Notes: generated by a model from the sequence alone, not told the origin. DNA of 59,563 nt from an uncultured Lachnospiraceae bacterium (GCA_947178145.1 CAMWXE010000026.1:1-59563); one strand, 5' to 3'. Numbered from the stretch's first letter, positions 24,196 to 35,167 are shown. Made by a program: numbers and translations.

Positions 24196-26124
24196 ATGGC
24201 AAAAACAGATAATAATGTATATGATGCCTCCAGCATAACGGTACTGGAGGGATTGGAAGCTGTCAGGAAAAGACCTGGCATGTACATAGGCAGTGTGTCT
24301 ACAAAAGGACTGAATCATTTAATATACGAGATTGTTGACAACTCGGTGGACGAACACCTCGCAGGCGTATGCAGCGAGATACGGGTCACACTTGAGAAAG
24401 ACGGCTCTGCTACGATATCCGACAATGGAAGAGGAATTCCTGTCGGAATGCATCAAAAGGGTGTCAGCGCGGAGAGAGTTGTATTCACAACGCTTCATGC
24501 AGGTGGAAAATTTGATAACAATGCATACAAGACCAGCGGCGGACTGCACGGTGTGGGTTCCTCTGTGGTAAATGCGCTCTCGACGCAGCTGACAGTCACG
24601 GTAAAAAGCGGCGGTCAGATTCATCAGGATAAATACGAGTACGGGAATCCTGTTGTGGATCTGATTGACGGATTGCTGCCCGTGATTGGAAAAACAAAGG
24701 AAACGGGAACCACTATTAACTTTACTCCCGATCCTTCGATTTTTGACAAAACCCGGTTCAAAGCAGAGGATGTGAAGAGCAGGCTTCATGAGACCGCTTA
24801 TCTCAATCCGAAGCTCACCATTATTTTTTCCGATCTGCGTGGCGAAGAGGCTGAGACAATCACCTACTTTGAACCAGAAGGGATTATCGGATATGTCAAG
24901 GACTTGAACAAAAACAAGGAAGCACTACATGATATTATTTATTTTACAGGAGTCAGCGAAGAGATCACAGTCGAATGTGCATTCCAGTATGTGAATGAAT
25001 TTCATGAAAACGTACTTGGCTTCTGCAACAATATCTACAACGCAGAAGGCGGCACACACCTGACTGGCTTTAAAACGATGTTCACGACGATTATCAACAA
25101 CTATGCGCGTGAGCTCAATATCCTGAAGGAAAAGGATATAAACTTTACGGGTGCAGATGTGCGAAACGGCATGACAGCCGTCGTGTCCATCAAACACCCA
25201 TCACCGCGGTTTGAAGGACAGACCAAGACAAAGCTTGACAACCAGGATGCCTCCAAGGCGGTAAGCAAGGTCACCGGCGATGAGGTGCCGCACTACTTTG
25301 ACCGAAATGTCGAGGTGTTAAAGAGCGTGATTTCCTGTGCGGAAAAGGCCGCCAAAATCCGCAAGACAGAAGAGAAAGCAAAGACAAACATGCTCACCAA
25401 ACAAAAATTCTCGTTTGATTCAAACGGAAAATTGGCAAACTGTGAGTCAAAAGATTACAGCAAGTGTGAAATATTTATCGTTGAGGGAGATTCCGCCGGC
25501 GGCAGTGCCAAAACGGCGCGGAATCGAAATTATCAGGCAATTTTGCCAATTCGTGGAAAAATACTCAATGTCGAGAAGGCCAGTATTGACAAGGTGCTTG
25601 CAAATGCTGAGATCAAAACGATGATCAACGCTTTTGGATGCGGTTTCTCGGAAGGGTATGGCAATGATTTTGACATATCAAAGCTTCGCTATGACAAAAT
25701 TGTAATTATGGCGGATGCCGATGTGGACGGTGCACATATCAGCAATCTGCTGCTCACACTTTTTTACCGTTTTATGCCAGAACTGATCTACGAAGGTCAT
25801 ATTTATATTGCCATGCCTCCCTTATATAAGGCGATGCCTGCAAAGGGCAAAGAGGAGTATCTCTATGACGACAAAGCGCTGGAAAAATACCGCAGGACCC
25901 ACAAGGGCGCATTTACGTTGCAGCGCTATAAAGGACTTGGCGAGATGGATGCCGAGCAGCTCTGGGAGACGACATTAAATCCTGAGACCAGGATATTAAA
26001 ACAGATCGAAATAGAGGATGCGCGCATGGCATCCGAGATCACGGAATTGTTGATGGGGACTGATGTTCTGCCTCGAAGAACCTTTATCTACGAACACGCA
26101 ACAGAGGCAGAACTGGATATATAA
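24196..26124 (+). CDS. parE: DNA topoisomerase IV subunit B
   Basis: This is the ATPase subunit of a type IIA topoisomerase that decatenates daughter chromosomes. The 642 residues contain the GHKL ATPase fold (EIVDNSVDEHLAG, DNGRGIPVG, GGLHGVGSSVVNALS), the transducer with a conserved Lys (QTKTKLDN), and the TOPRIM domain (FIVEGDSAGGSAK, DADVDGAH). It ends with RYKGLGEMDAEQLWETT. Start ATG 24196 matches the family N-terminus; upstream codons add an unrelated stretch. It forms an operon with parC 15 bases later. I prefer topoisomerase IV to gyrase because the partner lacks the GyrA box. Confidence 0.85.
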   Translation: MAKTDNNVYDASSITVLEGLEAVRKRPGMYIGSVSTKGLNHLIYEIVDNSVDEHLAGVCSEIRVTLEKDGSATISDNGRGIPVGMHQKGVSAERVVFTTLHAGGKFDNNAYKTSGGLHGVGSSVVNALSTQLTVTVKSGGQIHQDKYEYGNPVVDLIDGLLPVIGKTKETGTTINFTPDPSIFDKTRFKAEDVKSRLHETAYLNPKLTIIFSDLRGEEAETITYFEPEGIIGYVKDLNKNKEALHDIIYFTGVSEEITVECAFQYVNEFHENVLGFCNNIYNAEGGTHLTGFKTMFTTIINNYARELNILKEKDINFTGADVRNGMTAVVSIKHPSPRFEGQTKTKLDNQDASKAVSKVTGDEVPHYFDRNVEVLKSVISCAEKAAKIRKTEEKAKTNMLTKQKFSFDSNGKLANCESKDYSKCEIFIVEGDSAGGSAKTARNRNYQAILPIRGKILNVEKASIDKVLANAEIKTMINAFGCGFSEGYGNDFDISKLRYDKIVIMADADVDGAHISNLLLTLFYRFMPELIYEGHIYIAMPPLYKAMPAKGKEEYLYDDKALEKYRRTHKGAFTLQRYKGLGEMDAEQLWETTLNPETRILKQIEIEDARMASEITELLMGTDVLPRRTFIYEHATEAELDI

Positions 26125-26139
26125 GGAGCAGATGGACAG

Positions 26140-28377
26140 ATGGAAGAGAGAATTATTAAAACGGAGTATTCAGAGACCATGCAAAGGTCATTTATTGATT
26201 ACGCCATGAGTGTCATCATTGCAAGGGCGCTGCCCGATGTGAGAGATGGATTAAAACCAGTTCAGAGGCGTACTTTATATGATATGCATGAGCTGGGCAT
26301 TCGATATGACCGCCCATATCGAAAAAGTGCCCGTATTGTCGGTGACACGATGGGTAAGTATCATCCTCATGGCGACAGTTCGATATACGATGCACTGGTA
26401 GTACTTACACAGGATTTCAAAAAAGGAATTCCTTTGATTGACGGCCATGGAAACTTTGGTAATATCGAAGGTGATGGTGCTGCTGCCATGCGATACACAG
26501 AGGCGCGCCTGCAAAAGATTACACAGGAGGCCATTTTATCCGATTTGGATAAAGATGTTGTTGATTTTGTCCCTAATTTTGACGAGACAGAGAAAGAACC
26601 AAGTGTTCTCCCATGCCGTTTTCCCAATCTGCTTGTAAATGGTTCCGAGGGAATTGCCGTTGGTATGGTAACAAGCATTCCTCCACACAATCTGGGAGAA
26701 GTCATCGATGCGACCAAGGCATATATGCTGAATGAGAATATTACGACGCGTGAACTCATGAAATATGTGAAAGGACCAGATTTTCCGACAGGCGGCATTG
26801 TCTGCAACAAAGACGACTTGCTGTCTATATATGAAACGGGCGTCGGAAAGATTAAGCTGCGCGGCAAGGTCGAAGTGGAGAAGGCCAAGGGCGGAAAACT
26901 GAATCTGGTAATCACAGAGATTCCCTATACGATGATAGGTGCAAACATTGGTAAATTTTTGCAGGATGTTGCCGCATTGTATGAACAGAAAAAGGCGCCT
27001 GAGATTCTTGACATATCAAACCAGTCCTCCAAGGAAGGGATTCGCATCGTTATAGAATTAAAAAAAGATACGGATGTCGAGAATTTTAAGAATCTTCTAT
27101 ATAAGAAGACCCGCCTCGAAGATACTTTTGGCGTCAATATGATTGCCATAGCGGCCGGAAAGCCTGAGACGCTTGGATTAAAAAGCATTATTGCGCAAAA
27201 TGTGGCATTCCAGTATGAAATCGCCACGCGAAAGTATACGACTCTGCTGAACAAAGAGTTAGAAAAGCGGGAGATTCAGGAAGGTCTGATCCGGGCGTGT
27301 AACATCATAGACCTGATCATAGAAATTCTTCGCGGTTCCAAGGACAGGAATATGGTCAAAAACTGTCTGACAAGCGGTGTCACAGAGGGGATTAAATTCC
27401 GCTCCAAAGAGTCTTCTGTCATGGCACAGCAGTTAAACTTTACAGAGCGGCAGGCAAATGCGATTCTGGATATGCGCCTGTACAAATTAATCGGTCTGGA
27501 AATCGAAGCGCTCATGAAAGAAAATGAAGAGACAAATGCCAACATATACAAGTATGAGGACATTCTTGACAGACGTGACTCCATGGCGCAGGTAATTATA
27601 CAGGAGCTGGATGCTTTGAAAAAGGAGTATGCGCGGAAACGCAAAACCCGCATTGAAAACGCCGAGGAGGCCGTCTATGAGGAGAAAAAGCTTGAGGAGA
27701 TGGACATGATGTTCCTCATGGACAGATTTGGCTACTGTAAGACAATCGATATGGCTACTTATGAGAGAAACAAGGAGGCTGCGCACGCTGATTTTAAATA
27801 CGTCGTAAAATGCCGCAATACAGGGAGGCTCTGCCTGTTTACCAACACAGGCCAGCTCCATACGATTAAGGTTGCTGACATCCCGTTTGGAAAATTCCGG
27901 GATAAGGGACTGCCTGTTGACAATATCAGCAATTATAGTTCCAGCACAGAGAGCATCATCAATATTGCAAGCCAGTCGGAGTTGAATCTGTATCGGCTGC
28001 TATTTGTCACGCGTCAAGGAATGTGCAAAATCGTGAGCGGCGGAGAGTTTGATGTGACCAAACGCACTGTTGCGGCCACAAAGCTCAGTGAGGATGATGA
28101 GCTGCTTGATATTGAAGTGGTAACAGAGCACCAGCATATCATTCTTCAGAGTAAGAATGGATATTTTCTAAGATTTGATACCGATGAGATCTCTGAGCTG
28201 AAAAAGACCGCAGTCGGCGTAAGGGGAATGCGACTGGGAACTGGCGATTACATTGAAAGTGTATATTATTGTCTGCCCGGATCCGATGGTACAATTGTAT
28301 ATAAAGATAAAAATATATCAATAAATAAATTAAAAGTTAATAAAAGAGATACAAAAGGAACGAAAATTAGGGTATAA
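26140..28377 (+). CDS. parC: DNA topoisomerase IV subunit A
   Basis: This is the DNA-cleaving subunit. In 745 residues it shows the winged-helix domain with PVQRRTLYDMHELG and the quinolone-resistance region HPHGDSSIYDALV (residues 75-87). The active-site Tyr119 is in AAAMRYTEARL. The tower and coiled coil follow, then a beta-pinwheel C-terminal domain with degenerate blades. I see no QRRGGKG-like GyrA box, which supports ParC rather than GyrA. The gene is shorter than gyrA, as expected. It shares an operon with parE, and the next gene, rsmD, begins 17 bases after its stop. Confidence 0.85.
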   Translation: MEERIIKTEYSETMQRSFIDYAMSVIIARALPDVRDGLKPVQRRTLYDMHELGIRYDRPYRKSARIVGDTMGKYHPHGDSSIYDALVVLTQDFKKGIPLIDGHGNFGNIEGDGAAAMRYTEARLQKITQEAILSDLDKDVVDFVPNFDETEKEPSVLPCRFPNLLVNGSEGIAVGMVTSIPPHNLGEVIDATKAYMLNENITTRELMKYVKGPDFPTGGIVCNKDDLLSIYETGVGKIKLRGKVEVEKAKGGKLNLVITEIPYTMIGANIGKFLQDVAALYEQKKAPEILDISNQSSKEGIRIVIELKKDTDVENFKNLLYKKTRLEDTFGVNMIAIAAGKPETLGLKSIIAQNVAFQYEIATRKYTTLLNKELEKREIQEGLIRACNIIDLIIEILRGSKDRNMVKNCLTSGVTEGIKFRSKESSVMAQQLNFTERQANAILDMRLYKLIGLEIEALMKENEETNANIYKYEDILDRRDSMAQVIIQELDALKKEYARKRKTRIENAEEAVYEEKKLEEMDMMFLMDRFGYCKTIDMATYERNKEAAHADFKYVVKCRNTGRLCLFTNTGQLHTIKVADIPFGKFRDKGLPVDNISNYSSSTESIINIASQSELNLYRLLFVTRQGMCKIVSGGEFDVTKRTVAATKLSEDDELLDIEVVTEHQHIILQSKNGYFLRFDTDEISELKKTAVGVRGMRLGTGDYIESVYYCLPGSDGTIVYKDKNISINKLKVNKRDTKGTKIRV

Positions 28378-28394
28378 TGGATAGGAGGTTTCAT

Positions 28395-28946
28395 ATGAGA
28401 GTGATTGCTGGAACGGCCAGGCGCCTTTTGCTGAAAACGCCGGAAGGTTTGGATACGCGGCCAACTACAGACAGAATCAAGGAGACGCTTTTCAACATGC
28501 TCATGCCATATCTGCCAGACGCAGTGTTTGTAGATCTTTTTTCCGGCAGCGGCGGGATTGGCATCGAGGCACTGAGCCGCGGGGCAAGGAAGACTTATTT
28601 TGTCGAAACGAATCAAAAAGCGATAGCATGTATTACAGATAATATCGAACATACACACATGACGGACAAGTCTGTTGTGTTAAAGCAGGACGTCTTTGCA
28701 GCACTTAGGGGAAGTATTAAAGATACTGCTGATATCATATTTCTTGACCCGCCATACCATCAGGAATATGACAAAAAGGTTTTGGAGCTTTTGCGGGATG
28801 CTTCCTGTGTAAATGAGGAAACTTTAATTGTTGTGGAGGCGGCTTTGGAAACATCTTTTGATTATGCAGCTGAACTGGGATTTATTGTTACAAAAGAAAA
28901 GCGGTACAAGACAAATAAACATGTGTTTATACAAAAAAGCGTATAA
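28395..28946 (+). CDS. rsmD: 16S rRNA (guanine-N2)-methyltransferase RsmD
   Basis: RsmD methylates G966 (E. coli numbering) of 16S rRNA using S-adenosylmethionine. The 183 residues begin [10 protein letters not shown], followed by [16 protein letters not shown], the SAM loop [19 protein letters not shown] and the catalytic DPPY motif ([10 protein letters not shown]). Start ATG 28395 follows AGGAGG; an in-frame ATG 18 bases earlier lies before this site. coaD follows at 20 bases, the conserved rsmD-coaD (ylbH-ylbI) pair. Confidence 0.93.
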   Translation: MRVIAGTARRLLLKTPEGLDTRPTTDRIKETLFNMLMPYLPDAVFVDLFSGSGGIGIEALSRGARKTYFVETNQKAIACITDNIEHTHMTDKSVVLKQDVFAALRGSIKDTADIIFLDPPYHQEYDKKVLELLRDASCVNEETLIVVEAALETSFDYAAELGFIVTKEKRYKTNKHVFIQKSV

Positions 28947-28966
28947 TATTTGGAGGGGTTCATATT

Positions 28967-29458
28967 ATGAATGCAGCAATTTATCCTGGTAGTTTTGATC
29001 CGATGACGCTCGGACATCTTGACATTATTAAACGTGCATCCAAGATGTTTGATGAATTAACCGTAAGTGTTTTGGACAATAAGGCAAAGAATGCGTTGTT
29101 TTCTGTCGAGGAACGTGTTAGTATATTAAAAGAAGCTACGAAGAATCTGTCCAATGTGACAATCGATTCCTTTAATGGACTTTTGATTGAGTATGCAAGA
29201 CAGAAAGATGTCCATATTTCCGTGCGTGGGCTGCGTGCCATTACGGATTTTGAATATGAACTGCAGACTGCACAGACAAACAGAATGCTGTCAGGCGGAG
29301 ACCTTGATACGGTATTTCTGACGACAAGCCTTGAGTATGCATACCTCAGTTCTTCCAGTGTAAAGGAAATTGCTGCGTTTCATGGGGATATTTCGCAATG
29401 TGTGCCGGACTTTGTGGCTGAACTTGTATATGAAAAAATGAAAAAAATATCGAAATAA
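28967..29458 (+). CDS. coaD: Pantetheine-phosphate adenylyltransferase
   Basis: CoaD transfers AMP from ATP to 4'-phosphopantetheine, the penultimate step of coenzyme A synthesis. The 163-residue length is standard. Visible are [16 protein letters not shown] with the TxGH nucleotidyl-transfer motif, [14 protein letters not shown] with substrate-binding residues, and [10 protein letters not shown], the counterpart of the ISSTxVR motif. GGAGG precedes the ATG. Confidence 0.95.
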   Translation: MNAAIYPGSFDPMTLGHLDIIKRASKMFDELTVSVLDNKAKNALFSVEERVSILKEATKNLSNVTIDSFNGLLIEYARQKDVHISVRGLRAITDFEYELQTAQTNRMLSGGDLDTVFLTTSLEYAYLSSSSVKEIAAFHGDISQCVPDFVAELVYEKMKKISK

Positions 29459-29504
29459 ATTGCATAAAAAATCCGTGTATACATGCGGATTATGGAGGAG
29501 TAAT

Positions 29505-30098
29505 ATGAGCAGCAGAATAGAGCAGTTGATTGATGAGATCGAGGAGTACATAGATAACTGCAAATACAAGGCATTTTCGACAGACGTAATCATGGTAAAC
29601 AAAGCTGAAATTGATGACTTGCTGCGAGAACTGCGTATGAAAACACCAGAGGAAATTAAACGATATCAAAAGATTATCTCAAATAAAGAGGCGATTCTTA
29701 ACGATGCCAGGCAGAAGGCCCAGGCATTGATTGATGATGCCGAAGTCCAGACGACAGAGCTTGTCAGCGAACATCAGATTATGCAGGAAGCATACGCGCA
29801 GGCTGACAAAATAGTCGAGATGGCCACCCAGCAGGCACAAGGAATTCTTGACAATGCGATGATTGAGGCCAACAGCATGAAGTCTGCAGCGATGCAGTAT
29901 ACAGACAATATGCTTGCCAACCTGGAAAATATTTTGAAGCAATCCATTGAGATTTCTACAAATGACTACAGCCAATTGTTAGGTCATCTGCAGGAAATAG
30001 ACCATGTCGTCACTGCGAACCGGGCTGAACTTGTTCCAGTTGATGAGATTGTAGCGGAAGTACAATCTGCTGAAAGTGGAGATTTGAATAATGTTTAG
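29505..30098 (+). CDS. Coiled-coil protein of unknown function
   Basis: The 197-residue protein is almost wholly helical and acidic, with alanine- and glutamine-rich heptads from about residue 55 to 150 (for example DARQKAQALIDDAEVQ and ATQQAQGILDNAMIEANSM). Similar proteins are often labelled ATPase or V-type subunit H/E-like because of the coiled coil, but nothing here shows an enzyme. The layout, an N-terminal ordered part followed by a long coiled coil, is also reminiscent of DivIVA-type division proteins. Start ATG 29505 follows GGAGGAG. It follows coaD by 46 bases. Confidence 0.6.
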   Translation: MSSRIEQLIDEIEEYIDNCKYKAFSTDVIMVNKAEIDDLLRELRMKTPEEIKRYQKIISNKEAILNDARQKAQALIDDAEVQTTELVSEHQIMQEAYAQADKIVEMATQQAQGILDNAMIEANSMKSAAMQYTDNMLANLENILKQSIEISTNDYSQLLGHLQEIDHVVTANRAELVPVDEIVAEVQSAESGDLNNV

Positions 30099-30196
30099 AT
30101 ATCATATTCAGTCTGCATATTCATTTAATAAGATCCGCAGTTTTTCCTGGGGGTTTTGTTACCTTATGCATTCTTACGAATAAAAGGAGGTTTTTT

Positions 30197-31237
30197 ATGA
30201 GAACACTATTCAAAAAGGCGACTGCATTGATCTTGTCTATTGCTGTGGCAGCAATGCCTCTGGCTGCATTTGCTGCATCAAAAGTTCATGCGGCAGAAGA
30301 AATTATTGTTGTCATTGACCCTGGTCATGGTGGCAGTAATCTAGGCACTGACTATCTGCCAATACCAGAGAAGACTTACACAATGGCTGTTGCTTTGGTT
30401 ATGAAAGAGGAGTTGGAAAAATATGAGAACGTGCAGGTATTTCTGACCCACACGGATGATATCGATATGTCGTTGAAAGAGCGGGCTGAATTTGCAACCA
30501 GTGTGAATGCAGACTTCCTTTTTTCCCTGCATTTTAATATGTCGCTGTCCCATGCGCTTTATGGTAGTGAGATATGGGTTCCTTCAACCGGGCAGCTGTA
30601 CAGTCAGGGTTTTTCAGTCGCCAATGAATTTCTGATACAATTTGAGGAGATGGGGCTTTTTAACCGCGGCATCAAGACCAGAATCGGAAGCAATGGAAAA
30701 TCAGATTATTATGGTATTATCCGAGAGAGCGCCCTTCGCAATATCCCTGCTGTCATTGTAGAGCATTGCCATGTAGACAATATCAAAGATTCGTCCTATA
30801 TACAATCTCCTGAAAAGCTGAGGGAATTTGGGATTCGCGATGCAGAGGCAGTCGCCAGGTATTTTGGCCTTGTGTCAAAGGATGGCAAAACGGATTACCG
30901 CGAGTACGCGCCACTGGCAGTTCCGGTTCCTGCAAGCCGTGTATACAATGATACGACAGCGCCTTCGTTTGTCAGTGCAAACTTACTCAACTATGATCAG
31001 ACCGGAAAATATGCAACCGTAGAACTGACAGCACTTGATGAAGAATCCTTGATCCAGTATTATTCTTATTCTTACGATAATGGGTTAACATGGTCTGCTC
31101 TACAGCCATGGGCAAAAGGAAACCCCACTATGACGGTATCTATCAACATGGGGTATGGCAAAAAAGATTCTCTTATCTTCAAGGTATACAATTTGTATGA
31201 CAGAAGCACGGAATCAAATGTAATCAAACTGAATTGA
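30197..31237 (+). CDS. Exported N-acetylmuramoyl-L-alanine amidase (Amidase_3)
   Basis: This zinc amidase cleaves the bond between N-acetylmuramic acid and the first peptide residue of peptidoglycan. A signal peptide (residues 1 to about 32, cleavage after VHA) precedes the catalytic domain. The domain shows VIDPGHGG with the first zinc His, the Glu in PEKTYTMAVAL, SLHFN with the second His, and VEHCHVDN with the catalytic Glu. The C-terminal 110 residues form a separate beta-rich domain of unknown role (TAPSFVSANLLN, ALDEESLIQYYSYSYDNG). AAAAGGAGG precedes the ATG. Its cellular role, cell separation or sporulation, cannot be told. Confidence 0.88.
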   Translation: MRTLFKKATALILSIAVAAMPLAAFAASKVHAAEEIIVVIDPGHGGSNLGTDYLPIPEKTYTMAVALVMKEELEKYENVQVFLTHTDDIDMSLKERAEFATSVNADFLFSLHFNMSLSHALYGSEIWVPSTGQLYSQGFSVANEFLIQFEEMGLFNRGIKTRIGSNGKSDYYGIIRESALRNIPAVIVEHCHVDNIKDSSYIQSPEKLREFGIRDAEAVARYFGLVSKDGKTDYREYAPLAVPVPASRVYNDTTAPSFVSANLLNYDQTGKYATVELTALDEESLIQYYSYSYDNGLTWSALQPWAKGNPTMTVSINMGYGKKDSLIFKVYNLYDRSTESNVIKLN

Positions 31238-31245
31238 CGAATTAT

Positions 31246-32181
31246 TCAGACAAATTGAATAATCAGGAAATAGTATATTGCTGAGATCAGGGTTGTTATG
31301 AGCTTATGCTTCAGGTAATGGCTGATAGATAACCCTGATTTTTCGAGGAAGCTGCTTGTCTGAAGGATACAGGATACACCGCCAAAACACAGGGCTGTCA
31401 TAATCCAGAATATTTTTTGCTGTGGTATCAGCGTTGTTGTGTAGATTGACTGAACACCTCCTATGATTTCAAGAAAACTGGATAGAACATTTTTGCTGTT
31501 GACAGACAGGGGCACAAAATCGAGAAGAATGCGAAAGGCATTGGCAAATGTAATGTACCCGCCTAGCACTATAAGCGATTGCGTATTGTCGATGCATGAT
31601 TTTTTGAGTGTTGCGGCGAGAGAAAGCTTTGGCGTGTCCGATGCATTTTGGATCCTGTCAGAGGATTGTGTATTTGTATGCTGACTGCTTCGAACCATTC
31701 CGTACACCATTCCATAGATTGCCGGGATTCCGTACATTCCAAACAGAAAGGGCAGTGTATTATCGTATCCGCATGCATGCAGTATCGGGATAATGATTCC
31801 CATAAAATATGCAGGGCCGATATTATTGCAAAAGGCAAGCAGCGTGTCAGCTTCGGATTTGCTGATTTTTTCTTTTTCGTACAGATCGCTTACCACTTTG
31901 GCCCCCATGGGAAAACCGCAGAAGAACCCCATAAATATTGCATACAGGCCAAAACTACTGTATTTGTATACTCTTTTCAGAATACAGCTGAGCATATGAC
32001 CGAGCTCCAGATCAGCTCCGCTGTATACCATGACAGAGCTAATCATCATAAAAGGAAACAGGGTGGGCACCATTTTCGCTGCCCATTGGTACAGTCCTTC
32101 GTAAGCATATTGAAAGGTGGCTTCTGGCTTACTTAGTATAATAATGATAAGCAAAAGATATGCTAAGGTTTTAAACAGCAT
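31246..32181 (-). CDS. ylbJ: YlbJ-like sporulation membrane protein (nucleoside-recognition fold)
   Basis: This polytopic membrane protein has about 8 hydrophobic segments in 311 residues. YlbJ of Bacillus is needed for spore cortex formation. The motifs LYQWAAKMVPTLFPFMMISS, MGFFCGFPMGAKVVSDLYE and AFCNNIGPAYFMG match the family. Its location close to rsmD-coaD repeats the ylbH-ylbI-ylbJ arrangement of Bacillus, although here it is convergent and separated by two genes. I chose ATG 32181; TTG 32193 is also possible, and neither has a convincing ribosome binding site, so expression may be low or leaderless-like. Confidence 0.8.
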   Translation of the reverse strand: MLFKTLAYLLLIIIILSKPEATFQYAYEGLYQWAAKMVPTLFPFMMISSVMVYSGADLELGHMLSCILKRVYKYSSFGLYAIFMGFFCGFPMGAKVVSDLYEKEKISKSEADTLLAFCNNIGPAYFMGIIIPILHACGYDNTLPFLFGMYGIPAIYGMVYGMVRSSQHTNTQSSDRIQNASDTPKLSLAATLKKSCIDNTQSLIVLGGYITFANAFRILLDFVPLSVNSKNVLSSFLEIIGGVQSIYTTTLIPQQKIFWIMTALCFGGVSCILQTSSFLEKSGLSISHYLKHKLITTLISAIYYFLIIQFV

Positions 32182-32265
32182 ACAAAACACCAAAATCTTG
32201 GTTTGTTATATTTTATATGAAAGTTGCAAAAATTATGTTTCATGTGTACAAATTAGGAGGCCAAT

Positions 32266-33024
32266 ATGAGACTGGACAAATTCTTGTGTGATATGCAGCT
32301 TGGCACGCGAAGCCAGGTCAGGGAAATGATCAAAAAGGGCCTTGTATCTGTAAATGAAACGATTGTCAGACATCCCGACTTTAAGCTGGACGAAGGGAAC
32401 GATATCGTTACCTATATGGGAAACGCACTCACATATCAAATGCTGTATTACTATATGCTGCACAAGCCATCCGGTGTTGTCACTGCCACCAGAGACAACC
32501 ATGAACCCACGGTAATGGAACTGCTGCCTGACGCTGGTGGAAAGGGCTTATTCCCGGTGGGAAGGCTCGACAAGGATACTGAGGGACTTTTGCTAATCAC
32601 AAATGATGGAGAGCTTGCGCATAAGCTGCTTTCGCCCAGAAAGCACGTGGCCAAAACCTACTATGCAGAATGTACTGGCGAGCTTACCAAAGACAGGATT
32701 GCACTGTTGGAAAGCGGTGTAGATATCGGAGATTCAGATCTTACCCTTCCTGCAAAGGTCAAGCTGATATCGCAGTCGGAATCCTCATATACGATAGAAC
32801 TTACCATCATGGAAGGACGTTTCCATCAGGTAAAGCGAATGATTCAGGCGATTGGTGGTACAGTCAGTTATTTGAAGCGTCTTTCGATGGGAACGCTGAC
32901 TTTGGATTATGGACTTCCAAAAGGTTCCTATAGGCCGCTGACGGAACAGGAGGTATTTGATTTAAAACAGTCCCTTTCGGCAGCATCTGCCCATAGAATA
33001 TCGGATGCGGGCGCTGGAATTTGA
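32266..33024 (+). CDS. Pseudouridine synthase, RsuA family
   Basis: RsuA-type enzymes convert a single uridine of rRNA to pseudouridine; RsuA itself acts at position 516 of 16S rRNA. The 252 residues have an N-terminal S4 RNA-binding domain ([20 protein letters not shown]), then the catalytic domain with [14 protein letters not shown] including the catalytic Asp, and [10 protein letters not shown] near the end. AGGAGG precedes the ATG. The stop overlaps the upstream part of the ygiQ initiation region. RluB/RluE-like specificity cannot be excluded. Confidence 0.85.
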   Translation: MRLDKFLCDMQLGTRSQVREMIKKGLVSVNETIVRHPDFKLDEGNDIVTYMGNALTYQMLYYYMLHKPSGVVTATRDNHEPTVMELLPDAGGKGLFPVGRLDKDTEGLLLITNDGELAHKLLSPRKHVAKTYYAECTGELTKDRIALLESGVDIGDSDLTLPAKVKLISQSESSYTIELTIMEGRFHQVKRMIQAIGGTVSYLKRLSMGTLTLDYGLPKGSYRPLTEQEVFDLKQSLSAASAHRISDAGAGI

Positions 33025-33041
33025 AACAGGAGGGTGAGAAA

Positions 33042-34988
33042 TTGTCACTTGCGAATGGTTTTCTTCCTATGACAATGGAAGAAGTACTGGAACTTGGAAT
33101 AAAGCAGTTAGATTTTATATATGTCACCGGAGATGCCTATGTGGATCACCCATCCTTTGGACACGCAATTATCACCCGTCTTCTTTGCGCCCATGGATAC
33201 CATGTCGGCATTATATCACAGCCAGACTGGAAACAGGATGACAGCATTACAGTACTAGGCGCTCCCCGCCTTGGCTTTCTGGTGTCATCCGGGAATATGG
33301 ATTCCATGGTAAATCATTACTATGTATCCAAAAAACACCGCGAGACCGACGCCTATACGCCTGGTGGCACCGCATACAAAAGACCTGACCATGCCACAGT
33401 CGTATACAGCAACTTAATCCGCAAAAAATATAGACATACTCCGATTATTATCGGCGGAATTGAGGCAAGTCTCCGACGCATGGCGCACTATGATTACTGG
33501 TCTGATTCCTTTAAGCGCTCCATCCTGCTTGACAGTCAGGCTGACATCATCTCATACGGTATGGGTGAAAAATCAATTATTGAAATAGCGGATGCATTGA
33601 ACAGCGGTATTTCTGTGCGGGATTTATCCTTTATTGCAGGAACGGTATATAAGACGAAAGATCTTGATGGTCTATATAACTATGAACTTCTGCCATCCTA
33701 TGATGATATGATGGCAGATAAGCGATTGTATGCTAAAAGTTTTCGGATACAGCACGACAATACAGATCCATTTAATGGCAAAACACTGGTAGAGCCGTAC
33801 TCAAACGGAGTATATGTTGTACAGAACGTACCTCAGAAACCGCTTTCGACGCAGGAGATGGATGATGTCTATGCGCTCCCATACCAGAGGACATATCATC
33901 CTTCCTATGAGGCGCAGGGCGGTGTGCCGGCGATTGCGGAGATTAAGTTTTCCCTGATCAGCAATCGCGGCTGCTTTGGCGGCTGCAATTTCTGTGCCCT
34001 CACGTTTCATCAAGGGCGCACAATACAGGTGCGAAGCCACGAATCCATCATAGAAGAAGCAACGCGCATGATACAAGAGAACGATTTCAAAGGTTATATT
34101 CATGATGTGGGCGGCCCGACAGCAAATTTCCGGCAGCCCTCCTGTCAGAAGCAGCTGCAGGCTGGCGTCTGCAAACACAGACAATGTTTGTGCCCGAAGC
34201 CATGTCCCAACCTCGAAGTCGACCATTCTGATTATTTGTCACTTTTGCGCAAGCTTAGAAAGCTTCCGAATGTCAAGAAGGTGTTTGTGCGTTCAGGGAT
34301 ACGGTTTGATTATCTGATGCTGGACAAGGATGATACGTTTTTCCAGGAGCTTGTCGAGCATCATATCAGTGGACAGCTCAAAGTGGCGCCAGAGCACATC
34401 TGTGATGTCGTTTTGTCCAGGATGGGAAAGCCAGAAAATGCTGTATACGAAGCATTTACAGAGAAATACCGCAAACTGAATCAGAGGATTGGCAAAAATC
34501 AGTTTTTGGTGCCCTATTTAATGTCCTCGCACCCCGGTTCCACACTGAAAGAGGCAGTGGCGCTTGCCGAGTATTTGAGGGATATCGGCTATATGCCAGA
34601 GCAGGTGCAGGATTTTTATCCGACACCGTCAACGATGTCGACTGTAATGTACTATACAGGAGTAGACCCTGCGACGATGAAGCCAGTATATGTCTGCAAA
34701 AATCCGCATGAAAAAGCGATGCAGCGCGCACTGATTCAATATCGCAACCCTAAGAATTATGACTTGGTGCGGGAAGCGTTAAAACTCGCAGGGCGTGAAG
34801 ATTTGATTGGTTTTGGCAGGAAGTGTCTGATTAAGCCAGGAAAAATGACGGGAGAAACGATACCCGGTAAAGAACACAGGAATAAAAATAAGACTGATGG
34901 GTTCTCCAAAAAGGTATCACAAAAGCCTGGCAGGAAAAAAACAATTCGAAATGTTCATAAGCAAAAAAATCTTACCAGAGATCATTGA
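33042..34988 (+). CDS. ygiQ: YgiQ family radical SAM protein
   Basis: This is a radical S-adenosylmethionine protein of unknown reaction. The start is assigned to TTG 33042 because AGGAGGG at 33028-33034 is ideally spaced; TTG 33021 is in the same frame but inside that site. The 648 residues include the N-terminal YgiQ domain ([36 protein letters not shown]). The CxxxCxxC cluster motif is [13 protein letters not shown] further cysteine group follows ([13 protein letters not shown]). The C-terminal tail is Lys/Arg-rich with repeated KNK/KK and may bind RNA, which is inference only. It overlaps nothing downstream. Confidence 0.9.
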   Translation: MSLANGFLPMTMEEVLELGIKQLDFIYVTGDAYVDHPSFGHAIITRLLCAHGYHVGIISQPDWKQDDSITVLGAPRLGFLVSSGNMDSMVNHYYVSKKHRETDAYTPGGTAYKRPDHATVVYSNLIRKKYRHTPIIIGGIEASLRRMAHYDYWSDSFKRSILLDSQADIISYGMGEKSIIEIADALNSGISVRDLSFIAGTVYKTKDLDGLYNYELLPSYDDMMADKRLYAKSFRIQHDNTDPFNGKTLVEPYSNGVYVVQNVPQKPLSTQEMDDVYALPYQRTYHPSYEAQGGVPAIAEIKFSLISNRGCFGGCNFCALTFHQGRTIQVRSHESIIEEATRMIQENDFKGYIHDVGGPTANFRQPSCQKQLQAGVCKHRQCLCPKPCPNLEVDHSDYLSLLRKLRKLPNVKKVFVRSGIRFDYLMLDKDDTFFQELVEHHISGQLKVAPEHICDVVLSRMGKPENAVYEAFTEKYRKLNQRIGKNQFLVPYLMSSHPGSTLKEAVALAEYLRDIGYMPEQVQDFYPTPSTMSTVMYYTGVDPATMKPVYVCKNPHEKAMQRALIQYRNPKNYDLVREALKLAGREDLIGFGRKCLIKPGKMTGETIPGKEHRNKNKTDGFSKKVSQKPGRKKTIRNVHKQKNLTRDH

Positions 34989-35090
34989 CTGGTTTGACAG
35001 GTGCGATGTATATGGCAACCGTATAAATAGGATGCTTAAAAGTATGTTAATCTTTTATATGGAAAGAATAATACCAGATTGAATCACGCC

Positions 35091-35125
35091 CCGGTACTCC
35101 ATCCAGTCAGAAACCGGAGTACTGG
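35091..35125. repeat. Inverted repeat between ygiQ and the SDR gene
   Basis: CCGGTACTCC 35091-35100 pairs with GGAGTACTGG 35116-35125 (one G-T pair) over a 15-base loop. No T run follows, so it is not a typical terminator. It may be an RNA stem or an operator for the next gene. Confidence 0.4.
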
Positions 35126-35167
35126 TAAAGCTCGATACAATTGATTCAGGAAAGGAAATAAAATATT

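Noticed and set aside
23960..24238. A 92-codon forward gene before parE
   Set aside because: It has no ribosome binding site, overlaps the LexA-like site and promoter, and runs into parE in another frame.
24196..28377. Calling the pair gyrB-gyrA
   Set aside because: The A subunit lacks a GyrA box and is short, and the pair is far from any dnaA-recF context. ParE-ParC is the better call, though not proven.
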